NCBI GenBank assembly: GCA_022844125.1
Contig: JALHMI010000010.1
Span: 248,001 to 312,000 of the forward strand
Source of the DNA: Pirellulales bacterium
Lineage (GTDB): Bacteria > Planctomycetota > Planctomycetia > Pirellulales > PALSA-1355
DNA length: 64,000 nt
Direction of reading: 5' to 3'
Part shown: positions 46,060 to 56,389 of the stretch, in pieces
How the letters are laid out: each line of letters opens with the position of its first letter
How positions within the stretch are numbered: the first letter of the stretch is position 1
Notes under the pieces: generated by a model
What the model was told of the DNA's origin: nothing
The model's input: the letters and a program-made list of their open reading frames with translations, nothing else
Database searches by the model: none
Program-made: the position numbers and the translations under genes

Positions 46060-48654
46060 TCAGCCTAGCTTTCGCGCCCGCAACAGCAGGCTGTTGGAAA
46101 CCACCGACACGCTGGAAAGTGCCATCGCCGCGGCCGCCGCCACGCTCGGAAGCTGCACGCCGCCCAGCGGCACAAACACGCCCGCGGCCAGCGGAATCAG
46201 CACCAGGTTGTAGATGAAAGCCCACCCCAGGTTTTGCTTGATCGTCCGCAGCGTCGCCCGCGAAAGCTTGAGCGTTCTGGGGACGGCCCGCAGATCGCCC
46301 CCAGTAATCACGATGTCGGCTGCCTCGATCGCCACATCCGAACCGCTTCCCATGGCCACGCCCAGGTCGGCGGCCGCCAGCGCAGGTGCATCATTGATGC
46401 CATCGCCCACCATCGCCACGGTCTCGCCCTGCACGCGCAACTGGGCGACCAGCGCCTGCTTGTCCTGCGGCAGCACTTCGGCCCTTACATTCTCAATGCC
46501 GGTTTCGCGCGCCACACGCTCGGCAATCACCCGATGGTCGCCCGACAGCAACCACACGTTGATATCGAGCGCCTTGAGCTGTGCGATCGCCTCGTGACTA
46601 TGGGGAGCGATCACATCGGCCACAACGACGATTCCCAGGTATTGCTTGCCGAAGGACACGGCCAAGGGCGTTTGGCCCGCAGCCCGAAACGACTTGATCT
46701 GGGCCGCATGTGCGCCGGGAGAAGCGCCGGCCTCAGCCATGAGCTGCTCGTTGCCGACATAGATCATGTCTCCTTGCGAGCGCACGCGGATCCCCCGGCC
46801 GGGCACAACCTCCAGATCGACGGCCGTCGGCAATTGCAGCTTTTCCTTGCGGGCCGCCGCCACGATGGGTTCGGCCAGCGGATGCTGACTGAGCTGTTCG
46901 GCCGCCGCCGCGGTGGAAAGCAGCCGGTCGGGTGTGATCCCGGAAGCCGCCAAAATGTGAGTTACTTGCGGTTTGCCAGAGGTGATCGTGCCGGTCTTGT
47001 CGAGCACCACGGTTGTCACGCGGCCGGCAATCTCCAGTGCATGCGCTTCTTTGATGAGCACGCCCGTCTCAGCGCCGCGTCCGCTGGCCACCAGTACGGC
47101 CGTCGGTGTCGCGAGCCCGAGTGCGCAGGGGCACGCCACGACCAGCACGGCCACCATCGCCGACAATCCGCCCAGCCAATCGCCGGCGGCCATGCCCCAG
47201 ACAAGGATCGTGATCGCGGCGATCACCAGCACGATCGGCACAAACCACGACACAACGCGATCGGCCAGCCGCTGGATCTCGGTTTTCGATTCCTGCGCGC
47301 GGCGCACGAGCTCCACCACTTGAGCCAGCGAAGTTCGCCCTGCAGGCCGCACCACTTGCGCCTTGAGCGCCCCCTGGCCGTTAATCGTGCCGGCCAGAAT
47401 CTCGGCGCCGGGGCCCTTATCCACCGGCAGCGACTCTCCGGTCAGCCACGACTCGTCGAGACTCGAACTGCCGCTCGTGACCTCGGCATCCAGCGGCACC
47501 TTCTCGCCGGGACGCACGACGATCGTCTCGCCCACCGCGACGTCCTCGGGCCTCACCGTCAGGAGCTGCCCGCCGCGTTCGACCACGGCCTCCGGCGGCG
47601 CCAGATCGAGCAGCTTACGAATCGCCGCCGAAGCACGCCCCTTGGCCCGCGATTCGAGGTACTTTCCCAGCGTGATGAACACCAGGATCATGCCGGCGTC
47701 CATCAGGTACATCGGCCGATCGGCGCCGTGCGCCGCGTGCTGCATTTGCCAGGCGCCATAGATTCCGGCGCCGTAGGCCGCCGTGGTCCCGATCGCCACG
47801 AGCGTGTCCATGTTCGTGGAGAGATACCGCGCCCGCTTGAGCGCCCCTTCGTAAAACGGCCAACCCACGACCACCTGCATGATCGTCGCACAAACCACCT
47901 CGAGCCAAGTGCCGACGGTGCCGGCCGACTTCAAGAAGTGGAGAGTTACCAGTGGCACAAGCAGCGCCACGCCCAGCCACAGCCGCCACCGCCACCGGGC
48001 CAGTTCCTGCTCGGAATACTGCGCATGATGGCCGTGCTCGTCGTGCCCGTGGCCAGCTTCGCTCGCGGTGTAACCCGCCCGAGCCACGGCGTGTTTGAGG
48101 TGCTCGATGTCCGGCGTCTCGCCATCGAACTCCACGGCCGCCTGGTTCGTCGCCAGGTTGGCCCGAGCCGCTTTCACGCCTGGCACCTTGGCCAGGGCCT
48201 TCTCCACCCGCGAAACGCAACTTGCGCAGGTCATCCCCTCGACGTTCAGCAGCAGTTCGTGCTCCTGATCCGGCGCATGGTGATGCTGGGGGCTCGGCTT
48301 CTTCGGTGCGCTGGGCGCCAACGGAACCAGCGTCGCCGACGAGTTGGAAGCTCTCTCGCGCGGCGCCAAAGCAGGCGCCGGGGCAGGGGAGCCAGTTCCG
48401 CCAATCTGCACGACATTAGCCGGCGGACCGCTCGGTGGCGCGGCAGTTCCGCCGACGCGGTAGCCGGCATTCGCCACCGCCGCCACCAGTTCGCTCCGCT
48501 TCACCTGCCCGTCAGCCACATCGAGCGTGGCCTTCTTGTCCGCCAGGCTGACCGTGGCGGATCGCACCCCGGGAACTTTCTGCAGTGCATCGACGACAGT
48601 GCGCACGCAGTGACTGCACGTCATCCCATCGATCGGTAGTTCAACGCGTGCCAT
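46060..48654 (-). CDS. copA: Copper-translocating P1B-type ATPase
   Basis: The product is 864 residues with two N-terminal heavy-metal-associated domains (GMTCSHC near residue 10, GMTCASC near residue 140). They are separated by a Pro/Ala linker and followed by a His-rich stretch (HGHDEHGHHAQ). The P-type core shows TGES, the transmembrane CPC site (ACPCALGLATPT), DKTGTITSGKP with the phosphorylated Asp, and GDGINDAPAL. The last helix has MALSSVSVVSNSLLL with the Cu(I)-type Met and Ser. It exports Cu(I) from the cytosol. No copper regulator is adjacent. Confidence 0.95.
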   Translation of the reverse strand: MARVELPIDGMTCSHCVRTVVDALQKVPGVRSATVSLADKKATLDVADGQVKRSELVAAVANAGYRVGGTAAPPSGPPANVVQIGGTGSPAPAPALAPRERASNSSATLVPLAPSAPKKPSPQHHHAPDQEHELLLNVEGMTCASCVSRVEKALAKVPGVKAARANLATNQAAVEFDGETPDIEHLKHAVARAGYTASEAGHGHDEHGHHAQYSEQELARWRWRLWLGVALLVPLVTLHFLKSAGTVGTWLEVVCATIMQVVVGWPFYEGALKRARYLSTNMDTLVAIGTTAAYGAGIYGAWQMQHAAHGADRPMYLMDAGMILVFITLGKYLESRAKGRASAAIRKLLDLAPPEAVVERGGQLLTVRPEDVAVGETIVVRPGEKVPLDAEVTSGSSSLDESWLTGESLPVDKGPGAEILAGTINGQGALKAQVVRPAGRTSLAQVVELVRRAQESKTEIQRLADRVVSWFVPIVLVIAAITILVWGMAAGDWLGGLSAMVAVLVVACPCALGLATPTAVLVASGRGAETGVLIKEAHALEIAGRVTTVVLDKTGTITSGKPQVTHILAASGITPDRLLSTAAAAEQLSQHPLAEPIVAAARKEKLQLPTAVDLEVVPGRGIRVRSQGDMIYVGNEQLMAEAGASPGAHAAQIKSFRAAGQTPLAVSFGKQYLGIVVVADVIAPHSHEAIAQLKALDINVWLLSGDHRVIAERVARETGIENVRAEVLPQDKQALVAQLRVQGETVAMVGDGINDAPALAAADLGVAMGSGSDVAIEAADIVITGGDLRAVPRTLKLSRATLRTIKQNLGWAFIYNLVLIPLAAGVFVPLGGVQLPSVAAAAAMALSSVSVVSNSLLLRARKLG

Positions 48655-48969
48655 GTTTGGTTTGCCCCCAGGCTTTCGCCCCGCCAGTATAGCGGCATTC
48701 CACCCATTGGCGGCAACCTCGCTTCAGCCGCGTTGGCCAATTGGCCGGCACTGCTCCAATTGGCCGGCAGGCTTCCCTGTGGCAGAATGCAGGCCCACCC
48801 AGGACCGCCGCATGCCAGCCAGCTCCGCCGACGACGAAATCCGCGCTCGCCTCCCTGTTGCGCAGGCCTTTTTTTGCGGTCGCTCCCCCTCGAGCCAGAG
48901 TTTTGCGGTGCGAGACGAACGGTCAAGCCCCTACCTTACCCGTCCACCAACCGCTCGCAAACAAACACC
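48655..48969. promoter_or_regulatory. Divergent region between copA and cinA with a direct repeat
   Basis: The 315-bp spacer contains CCAATTGGCCGGCA twice (48737-48750 and 48756-48769), 19 bp apart, each centred on the palindrome CCAATTGG. It lies about 85-115 bp upstream of copA and is a plausible regulator site. Nothing else is recognisable. Confidence 0.4.
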
Positions 48970-50223
48970 ATGATTGCCGAAGTCATTTCGATTGGCGATG
49001 AACTCACCAGCGGTCAGCGGCTCGACACGAACAGCCAGTGGCTCAGCGAGCGGCTCGGCGAGCTGGGCGTGCGCGTGATGTATCACAGCACCGTGGCCGA
49101 CGATCTGGCTGCGAACGTGGCCGTGTTTCGCCATGCCGTCCAGCGGGCCGACATCGTCGTGGCCTCTGGGGGACTGGGCCCCACGGCCGACGATCTCACC
49201 CGCGAGGCCATCGCCGAAGTGGCCGGCAAACCGCTCATTCTCGACGAAGCCTCGCTCGAGTACATTCGCGGACTGTTCGCCCGCTTCAAGCGCGATATGC
49301 CCGAGCGAAACCGCGTGCAGGCGCTGTTTCCCGAGGGAAGCCAGATCATTTTCAACCCCAACGGCACCGCGCCGGGCATCTGGATCGACATTCCGCGCAC
49401 CGCTGGGGGCGTGTGCCACGTGTTCGCACTGCCGGGCGTGCCGGCCGAGCTGTTCGAGATGTTCAAAGCTACGGTCGCGCCGGCCGTGCTCTCGTATCAG
49501 GACGTGCCGCGGCTGATTCGCCACTACCGAGTGAAGGTCTTCGGCGCGGGCGAAAGCCACGTCGAACAGATGCTGCCGGACCTGATCCGCCGCGGTCGCG
49601 AACCCTCGGTCGGCATCACGGTCTCCGCCGCCACGATCACGCTCCGCATCACGGCCAGCGGCGCAACGCCGGAAGAATGCCTGGCGATGATCGACCCCAC
49701 GGTCGGCACGATCCGCGAGTGCCTGGGTAACCTGGTCTATGGCGATGAGGACGACGAGCTCGAAGACGCCGTGGTGCGGCTGCTCAAGTCGCACAGCAAG
49801 ACGCTCTGCACGGTCGAATATGCCACGGCCGGCATAATGGCCGAGTGGCTCAGTCGCGCCTCCGCGCGCGAAGAGTGTTATCTCGGCGGCCACGTGATCC
49901 GCAGCACCGCGATGCTGGAGAGCGAACTGGGCGATTCAGCCTCGCTCATTCAATCGGCCGGCCCATCCTCGCGAGAAGTGGTCGAAACGCTCGCATCGAT
50001 CTGCCGCGCGCGGTCGGGCGCCGATTACTGCCTCGTCGTCGGACCATTCCCCGAGCCAACAGCCGCGGATCCCGCCCCGCCGTATCATTTCGCCCTGGCG
50101 ACGCCCGACAAGATCATGGTGAAGGCCTCGAACATGGCGGGGCACAACTCGATCTGGCTCCCGCGCGCCGCGAAAGCCGCGCTCAACCTGTTGCGGCTGG
50201 AACTGCTCGGCGCGATGCATTGA
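48970..50223 (+). CDS. CinA-like protein with degenerate C-terminal domain
   Basis: The 417-residue protein has the N-terminal MoaB-like/COG1058 domain in full: AEVISIGDELTSGQRLDTN, GGLGPTADDLTREAIA, NPNGTAPGIW and LPGVPAELFEMF. In CinA this domain is a nucleotide pyrophosphatase. The C-terminal third has the length and fold rhythm of the nicotinamide-nucleotide amidase (PncC) domain, but the catalytic ESCTGG is VEYATAG, so amidase activity is probably lost. ATG 48970 is taken; upstream in-frame codons lie in the spacer. Confidence 0.85.
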   Translation: MIAEVISIGDELTSGQRLDTNSQWLSERLGELGVRVMYHSTVADDLAANVAVFRHAVQRADIVVASGGLGPTADDLTREAIAEVAGKPLILDEASLEYIRGLFARFKRDMPERNRVQALFPEGSQIIFNPNGTAPGIWIDIPRTAGGVCHVFALPGVPAELFEMFKATVAPAVLSYQDVPRLIRHYRVKVFGAGESHVEQMLPDLIRRGREPSVGITVSAATITLRITASGATPEECLAMIDPTVGTIRECLGNLVYGDEDDELEDAVVRLLKSHSKTLCTVEYATAGIMAEWLSRASAREECYLGGHVIRSTAMLESELGDSASLIQSAGPSSREVVETLASICRARSGADYCLVVGPFPEPTAADPAPPYHFALATPDKIMVKASNMAGHNSIWLPRAAKAALNLLRLELLGAMH

Positions 50224-50229
50224 GCGAGC

Positions 50230-50375
<146 letters not shown>

Positions 50376-50400
50376 AACACTGGATACTAGCAAGTCCGTA

Positions 50401-53385
50401 TTAGTTGTTCGCCGCTTGCTGCGGTGCGGTTTCGGCCGGGGCAGGGGCCTTGAGCGATTGCAGCAGTTGCCCGTCGCCAACGAGCCACACCATGAGCGTG
50501 CTGTCCTGGCCTCCGGAGATGGCGAGCAGGCCGTCGGCTGTCGTGGCGATCGTGTACATGAAATCGGCCGATCCGCTGAACGTCCGGATCATCTTGCCGT
50601 CGTCCGTGTTCACCAGCCGCACGGTCTTGTCCCCCGAGCTGGCCAGCACCTGCGGCGTCGCGCCGACGAACGCAATCGCCGTGACTTCCTTTTCGAAGGC
50701 CGCGGTCGTGCGCAGCTGATCGCCCGTGATGAAGTCCCAGACCTTGATCACGTTGTCCGCGCCGGCGCTGGCCAGCACCTTCGCGTCGCTCTTCCAGGTC
50801 ACGTCCAGCACGTGATGCGTGTGCCCTTCGAAGCTGCGGGCCAGTTTCGCGTCGGCCACCTTGAACACCTTCACAAAGCGGTCCGCCGCTGAACTGGCCA
50901 GGTAGGTCGCGTCGGGCGAAAACTCCAGGCCGAACACCGTGTCGCTGTGCGCCTCGGGAATCTCTTTCACCAGCGTGCCTTCGGCCGGATTGAAGATCTT
51001 CAGCTCGCCATCGCGAGAGGGCTCTCCGCCGCCGGTCGCGAGCAACTTGCCATCGGGGCTGAAAGCCAGGGCCGTGACGCGATCGCCGAATGTGGCCACG
51101 TCGTCGACGTTGCCGATCGTCCGCTCGAGCGTGAAACTGGGCGCGGCTTGCCAGAGAATGATGCCTCCATCCGCTGCGGCCGAGAGCACGCCTGCGGGAG
51201 TGATCGCCGCCACCTGCGGCGCCGCTGAGTGACCGGCATACGACTCAATGGGGACACCCGTATCGCTGTTCCAAGTGCGCACCAGGTTGTTCTCGCCGGC
51301 GCTGGCAATCTGCTTGCCGTCGGCCGAGTACGCCAGCCAGCGGACGGGCTTCTCGGCCGCCGCGGCCACAGCCTTGGCGTCGTCGAGCTCTTTCTGCACG
51401 GCTGCGAGGAGCGCATCAGAATCCCTCACCGTCTGTTCCGCGGCTGGCACGTCGTTCACGGCTTTCTTCACACTGACGACCGCGGCCGCGGCAGCCTGTT
51501 CGGCAGCGCTGTTGGCAGATTCTGCCGTCGTGAGTTCCTGAGTTGCCTTGTCGTGTGCGGCCTTCGCTTCGCCGGCTTTCTTCTCAGCCTCCTTGAACGC
51601 TGCGTCCGCGGCGGCGGCAGCCGTGGCGGCATCGGCGTTCGCCTTGGCCAGATCGGCGTTGGCAGCGTCCGCTTCCGCGGCAGCTTTGGCCTTTGCCGCG
51701 GCTTCGGCTGCGGCCGTGTTCGCGTCCCTCGCCGCCGCGAGCGCCTTGTCGGCCGCGTCCTTCGCATCGGCCGCGGGCTTCACCGCGTCCTGTTTTTCCT
51801 TTAGCGTCTTGGCTGCGGCTTCCTTGGCTGTCTGCGTCGCGGCAACCGCTTGCGACGTGCTGATGACCTTCGCCTCGGCATCGGCCAGCGCCTTCTTGTC
51901 GTCGGCCGCGCGGCCACTGACGAACGCCAACCGGCGATCGATCTGGGCTACCTTGAACTGCGCGGCGAAATCACCCTTCAGCTCGGCAATTGCCCGCTTG
52001 TCGGGCGAAGCCCAAACGGCGCCGTCCGCCGCGTTCCAGAGCTTGATCTGGTTGTCCGCACCGGCAGAAGCAATTTGCTTGCCGTCCGGCCGCGCGGCGA
52101 CTGCCGTGACCGCGGCGCCATGCGCGATCTCGCGCACTTGCTTGTCGTCGTCCAGGTTCCAAATGCGTAAGGTGCCGTCGGCCGAACCGGAGACCAGTTG
52201 CGGCTTCTCACCGGCGAGCACTGCCAGCCCCGCCACGGGCCCAGCATGCCCGGCGATCTCACCCGCGGCGGTAATCGCTCCACCGGCTTCAGCAGGCAGC
52301 GTCCAGCGACGAATCAGATTGTCCGCATGTCCGCTGGCCACCTGTCCAGCAGGCAGCACCACCAGCGACGTGCCCGCCGCCGGCGTTTCAATTTTGGCCA
52401 GCTCAGCGCCATCGGCTGCGTTCCACAGCCGCAGCGTCTTGTCTTCCGAAATGCTGACGAGCTTGCCCTCAAGCAGCGCGACGCCCGTCACTGGCGCGGC
52501 ATGTCCGCTCAGCACCTTGGGGTCTTTCAGCGTTGCGAGATCCCACAGCTTGATCGCGCCCGCGGCATCACCAGTCGCCGCAATTTTTCCGTCAGCGCTC
52601 ACGGCCAGCGAACGCACTGGCGGTCCGCCCGCGGCCACTTCGGCAACTTTTACATTGTCCGCGCGGCGCCAAAGCTTCGTTTCGCGAAAGCCGCCCGAAG
52701 CCAGCGTTTGTCCGTCCGGACTGAAGGCCAGCGAGTTCACCAGATCCAGGTGTGCCACGCCGCGGTTTTTGTATAGCTCGCCGCTCAACAGTGCGGGGTC
52801 GGTCAGCCGGGTGACCAGTTCACCGGTGGCCACGTTGTAAACGAAGATCTGGTTTGAGCGACCGCAGGCGACATAACGTCCGTCTGGCGTGACCGCGGCG
52901 GCATAGATTGGGTTCATGCCCGGCGGCAACGTTTGCCAGGCGAGCGTTGTATTCTTGGCCGCAACCTCGCCCTTCGCCCCCTCATCGATCCAAAGCCTGA
53001 TCAGGCCGAGCTGTTCGCTGGTCAGCGGTTTGGCATCAACGCCGTTATCGGCCGGCGGCATGATCGGCTCTTCCTGGTGTGCGGCCACCTTCAGCAGCAG
53101 GCTCTCAGCGCTCTTGCCGGCCACGACCGCAGGCCCCGAGAAGCCGCCCTTTAAGATCGCTTGCGGCGTCTCCAGCACCAGATCGCCTTCGGCATCCTTC
53201 GCGTTGTGACAGGCCAGGCAGTTCTTCGTCAGCGCCGGCAGGACTTCCCTCTCAAAGTCGACGGGCTGCTCGCGCTTGAGCTCAGCGATCTCGATCGGCT
53301 TCGGTTCATCCTCGGCCAACGAGCCGCCAGCCCCGATTACAACCAGACACAGTCCAAGCACGGCGAGCGCGGGCAAACGTTTCAC
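50401..53385 (-). CDS. Secreted cytochrome c / WD40 repeat protein (planctomycete type)
   Basis: The 994-residue protein has a signal peptide (LAVLGLCLVVIGAGGSLAED) and a Planctomycete cytochrome c domain with one CLACH haem site and a distal EPIMPP Met, about residues 50-120. WD40 beta-propeller repeats follow (SPDGQTLASGG-type units), split by a long Ala/Lys/Glu-rich coiled coil (about residues 490-660). More WD40 repeats run to the end. Similar proteins are abundant in planctomycetes with unknown function. It lies 190 bp downstream of the PSD1-type protein and could share its transcript. Confidence 0.85.
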   Translation of the reverse strand: MKRLPALAVLGLCLVVIGAGGSLAEDEPKPIEIAELKREQPVDFEREVLPALTKNCLACHNAKDAEGDLVLETPQAILKGGFSGPAVVAGKSAESLLLKVAAHQEEPIMPPADNGVDAKPLTSEQLGLIRLWIDEGAKGEVAAKNTTLAWQTLPPGMNPIYAAAVTPDGRYVACGRSNQIFVYNVATGELVTRLTDPALLSGELYKNRGVAHLDLVNSLAFSPDGQTLASGGFRETKLWRRADNVKVAEVAAGGPPVRSLAVSADGKIAATGDAAGAIKLWDLATLKDPKVLSGHAAPVTGVALLEGKLVSISEDKTLRLWNAADGAELAKIETPAAGTSLVVLPAGQVASGHADNLIRRWTLPAEAGGAITAAGEIAGHAGPVAGLAVLAGEKPQLVSGSADGTLRIWNLDDDKQVREIAHGAAVTAVAARPDGKQIASAGADNQIKLWNAADGAVWASPDKRAIAELKGDFAAQFKVAQIDRRLAFVSGRAADDKKALADAEAKVISTSQAVAATQTAKEAAAKTLKEKQDAVKPAADAKDAADKALAAARDANTAAAEAAAKAKAAAEADAANADLAKANADAATAAAAADAAFKEAEKKAGEAKAAHDKATQELTTAESANSAAEQAAAAAVVSVKKAVNDVPAAEQTVRDSDALLAAVQKELDDAKAVAAAAEKPVRWLAYSADGKQIASAGENNLVRTWNSDTGVPIESYAGHSAAPQVAAITPAGVLSAAADGGIILWQAAPSFTLERTIGNVDDVATFGDRVTALAFSPDGKLLATGGGEPSRDGELKIFNPAEGTLVKEIPEAHSDTVFGLEFSPDATYLASSAADRFVKVFKVADAKLARSFEGHTHHVLDVTWKSDAKVLASAGADNVIKVWDFITGDQLRTTAAFEKEVTAIAFVGATPQVLASSGDKTVRLVNTDDGKMIRTFSGSADFMYTIATTADGLLAISGGQDSTLMVWLVGDGQLLQSLKAPAPAETAPQQAANN

Positions 53386-53575
53386 GGGTTGATACCTGGG
53401 CGGGAAGGTTGGCGGAGTCTCTCAAGCGCCACGGCGGGAGCTGCGGCGCTCTTCGGGCTGCGGCCGATGCGAAGCGCTGGCTCCGAATCAGCCCCATCCC
53501 ATCATAGTTACCGATAGCTTCAGGTGGGCTAGCTCAGTGCTGTTTTCATAGAGCCCTCGGCTCAACAGCGCGGAA

Positions 53576-56128
53576 CTAGTGATTGAACAGGAATTCCTTC
53601 GTATTCACCAGCGCCCAGAGAATATCCTCCAGGGCCAGCTTTTCGTCCGGCGACTTTTCAAGATGCTTCGCCGCCACGGCCAGCTCATCGGCCTGCGGCT
53701 CGCGCGAGTACACCCGCAGGTACAGCTCGCGGACCTTGTCTTCGCGGGCGCGCTCCTTCTCACCGGCGAGCACGGCAGCGCGGCCAGTGCTCGACGACAG
53801 CTTGCCTTGCACTTCCGAGCTGTTCAACAGGTGCAGGCTCTGTGCCAGGTTCGCTTCGCTCGACCGCTCGCATTCGCACGCGCTCGAATTCTCCGGCTTG
53901 CCAAACACGGTCAGGAAGTACGAATTGAAGCCGGTGTCCGGCAGTTGGATTGCCCGCACGTTCTGCGGCAGGCCGGCGAACTGGGTCTTCGAACCGGTCA
54001 CGTCGTCGATCGAGTCGAGCAACACCTCGGCCGGCAACCGCTTGGGATAGTAGCGCGAGTAGTTCTGTTTGTCGCCCGCGTTGTAGTCGTTCGGCAACGA
54101 AGACAACTGATAGGTCTTCGACCTGCAGATCGTTCGCACCAGGTGCTTGATGTCGAAGCCGCTCTTGATGAAATCATTGGCCAAGGCGTTGAGCAACTCT
54201 TCGTTCGTCGCTGGGTTGGTCACCCGCATGTCGTCCTCCGGATCGACCAGTCCGCGACTGAAGAAGTGCTTCCAGTAGCGATTCACCAGCGAGCGGGCAA
54301 AGAACGGATTCTCGGGATTGACCATCCAGTCGACGAGTTCGTGCCGAGGATCATCGTCAGCCGTGCCCTTCACGGGCTCAGCTCCCAGTCCCGTCGGCGG
54401 AACGTCCTGGTTGGTCTTGGGGTTTTTGGCAGTGGCCATGCCGCGCTTGTGAACCACGCGTTCTTCGCCAAACTGTGCGCCCGGCTTACGGCCAAGCTGC
54501 GAGAAGAACGCCGCGAAGCCGTAGTAATCCTGCTGGCTCCACTTCTCGAACGGATGGTGGTGGCAACGCGCACATTGAATGCGCAGGCCCAGGAACAACT
54601 GGGCCGAGTCTTCCACTTGTTCGTTCACGCTGTCGACTTCGCGGTACCAGGCCACCGGCGGATTCTCGCCGATTTCGCCGGTCGCGGTCAGCAGTTGCCG
54701 CACGAATGCGTCATACGGCACGTTTGCATGCAGGCTGTCGCGAATCCAGTCGTGGAAGATCCGCGTGCCGCGAGCATAGGTCGCGTCCTGCCGCTTGTTG
54801 CGCAGGATCGAGCTCCACTTGTTCGCAAAGAAGTCGGCATAGTCCGTGCTCGCCAGCAGCGTGTCGACCCAGCGATCACGCTTGTCGGGCGACTGGTCGG
54901 CCAGGAACTTCTCAGTTTCTTCTGGCGTGGGCAACCGGCCGGCAATGTCGAGAGCCGCGCGGCGGAGGAACGTCGCGTCGTCGCTGATGTCGGAAGGCGG
55001 CACGCCGAGCTTCTTCAGCTTGGCGAAAACTTCCTCGTCAATGTAGTTCACTGGCGGCGGAGTGGATTCAACTGGCATACCCAGCGGAACGGTAGCACGG
55101 AACACGCCAACTTGCCCCTGATAGCGTGCCATCACCGCCACGTCGCCGGCCAGGTCGAGCGTCTTCACCAGGCCCGTCGTGCTCACCTCGGCCATTTCCG
55201 GATTGTTCGGTTCGAACGTCACCATGCTCGTGACGTCCAGCGTCGAACCGTCCGTGTAGTGCGCGATCACGAGCAATTGCTGCTCGCCGTGCTGCGGCAT
55301 CGTCCGCTCGTGCGGCAAGACCTCAATACGCGCCACGGTCGGATCGCTGTCGCTGCCATACGGCATGCCTTGCAGCACCCAACGCCGGATCAACCGGTAG
55401 GGCGTGGTGTCGACTTCCATCCGGGTGCCGCCGCCGTGTGGAACAGCGCCAATCGCCTTCAGCAGCAACAGGCTCTTGTCCGGAGCGGCCGGGAACAGCC
55501 GGCGTCCACGACCTTCCTTGACCAGGTGCTCAAAGTCCTCGGTCGGTTCGAAACCCAATAGCGACAGCTTGAAGCCGTTCTGGCCGCTCGCCTTGCCGTG
55601 GCAACCGCCGCCGTTACAGGACAGCTTCGTGAAGATCGGCACAATTTGATTCGGGAAGTTCACCAGCGGGTCGTTGCCGTACTGGCTGACCGTCACTTTG
55701 ATCGTGCCGACCGGCCCCGCTTCGCTGGTGGCCGTGATCGTCGTGCTGCCGTCCCCCGCCGGAACCACATAGCCCGAGGGGCTGACTTCGACGACGCCGG
55801 CCGGGTCCGTCGTATAAGTGACCTTGGATGTCAGGTCACGCATTTGGCCGGTGGCATAACTGCCGGTCACGACAAGCTGTTGCCGCGCGTCCTGCCCTTT
55901 GAGCTCAAAGCCCCCGTCCACGGCTCGGCCGCATTCGATCGCAACCTCGCGAAGGTCGCCGGGGTCGCCCAATCCCGGCGGTTTAAATGCCGGTGCCGCT
56001 GCGTCTGGCGCACCCGCGTCCGTCGCGGCAGCGGAAACAGCATCAGGGGTGTTGGCCAGGGAGTTCGCGGCCGAAAGGGCCTGAAACGAAAGCACGATGG
56101 CAGCAAGGCGAGCTATCCAACTCGTCAT
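53576..56128 (-). CDS. PSD1/DUF1549-DUF1553 secreted protein with Ig-like domains
   Basis: The product is 850 residues with a signal peptide (ARLAAIVLSFQALSAANS). A big_2-type Ig-like domain (TTDPAGVVEVSPSGYVVP) comes first, then a cytochrome-like segment with LSCNGGGCHG. A second Ig-like domain (SSTGLVKTLDLAGDV type) precedes the DUF1549 and DUF1553 domains. Within these, a CARCHHHPFEKW haem-type motif and CRSKTYQLSSLPN are typical. Such proteins are a planctomycete hallmark, with roles in surface polymer handling only guessed. AAGGAG precedes ATG 56128. Confidence 0.9.
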   Translation of the reverse strand: MTSWIARLAAIVLSFQALSAANSLANTPDAVSAAATDAGAPDAAAPAFKPPGLGDPGDLREVAIECGRAVDGGFELKGQDARQQLVVTGSYATGQMRDLTSKVTYTTDPAGVVEVSPSGYVVPAGDGSTTITATSEAGPVGTIKVTVSQYGNDPLVNFPNQIVPIFTKLSCNGGGCHGKASGQNGFKLSLLGFEPTEDFEHLVKEGRGRRLFPAAPDKSLLLLKAIGAVPHGGGTRMEVDTTPYRLIRRWVLQGMPYGSDSDPTVARIEVLPHERTMPQHGEQQLLVIAHYTDGSTLDVTSMVTFEPNNPEMAEVSTTGLVKTLDLAGDVAVMARYQGQVGVFRATVPLGMPVESTPPPVNYIDEEVFAKLKKLGVPPSDISDDATFLRRAALDIAGRLPTPEETEKFLADQSPDKRDRWVDTLLASTDYADFFANKWSSILRNKRQDATYARGTRIFHDWIRDSLHANVPYDAFVRQLLTATGEIGENPPVAWYREVDSVNEQVEDSAQLFLGLRIQCARCHHHPFEKWSQQDYYGFAAFFSQLGRKPGAQFGEERVVHKRGMATAKNPKTNQDVPPTGLGAEPVKGTADDDPRHELVDWMVNPENPFFARSLVNRYWKHFFSRGLVDPEDDMRVTNPATNEELLNALANDFIKSGFDIKHLVRTICRSKTYQLSSLPNDYNAGDKQNYSRYYPKRLPAEVLLDSIDDVTGSKTQFAGLPQNVRAIQLPDTGFNSYFLTVFGKPENSSACECERSSEANLAQSLHLLNSSEVQGKLSSSTGRAAVLAGEKERAREDKVRELYLRVYSREPQADELAVAAKHLEKSPDEKLALEDILWALVNTKEFLFNH

Positions 56129-56389
56129 GATGCATCTCCTTCGAGAGTAAGGGGTGCAAGCTGTGGGCGGGAGGGTCTGCGGGGAGCAGCGCACTTCCTG
56201 GCAGCGCTACTGCCCGCGATTATCCCCCAGATTTTCCCAACTTGCAAGCATATTTATCAGCCAAAGTACATATGTTCGGCCGTCGCAAAGCCAGCCGCCG
56301 CAAGACTCTGCGGCGCGCCAATCCGCCCGGAGCGTGCGTCGGGCCGGGCTGATAGAAGCCTCTCAGCTTTTCCGCTATGCTCAAGCCCC

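Noticed and set aside
46234-48639. 801-codon open frame on the plus strand opposite copA
   Set aside because: It is exactly antisense to a clear copper ATPase and has the His/Arg-rich composition of a high-GC shadow frame.
53579-55561. 660-codon plus-strand frame opposite the PSD1-type protein
   Set aside because: Antisense shadow with no domain; the minus-strand gene has signal peptide, ribosome site and motifs.
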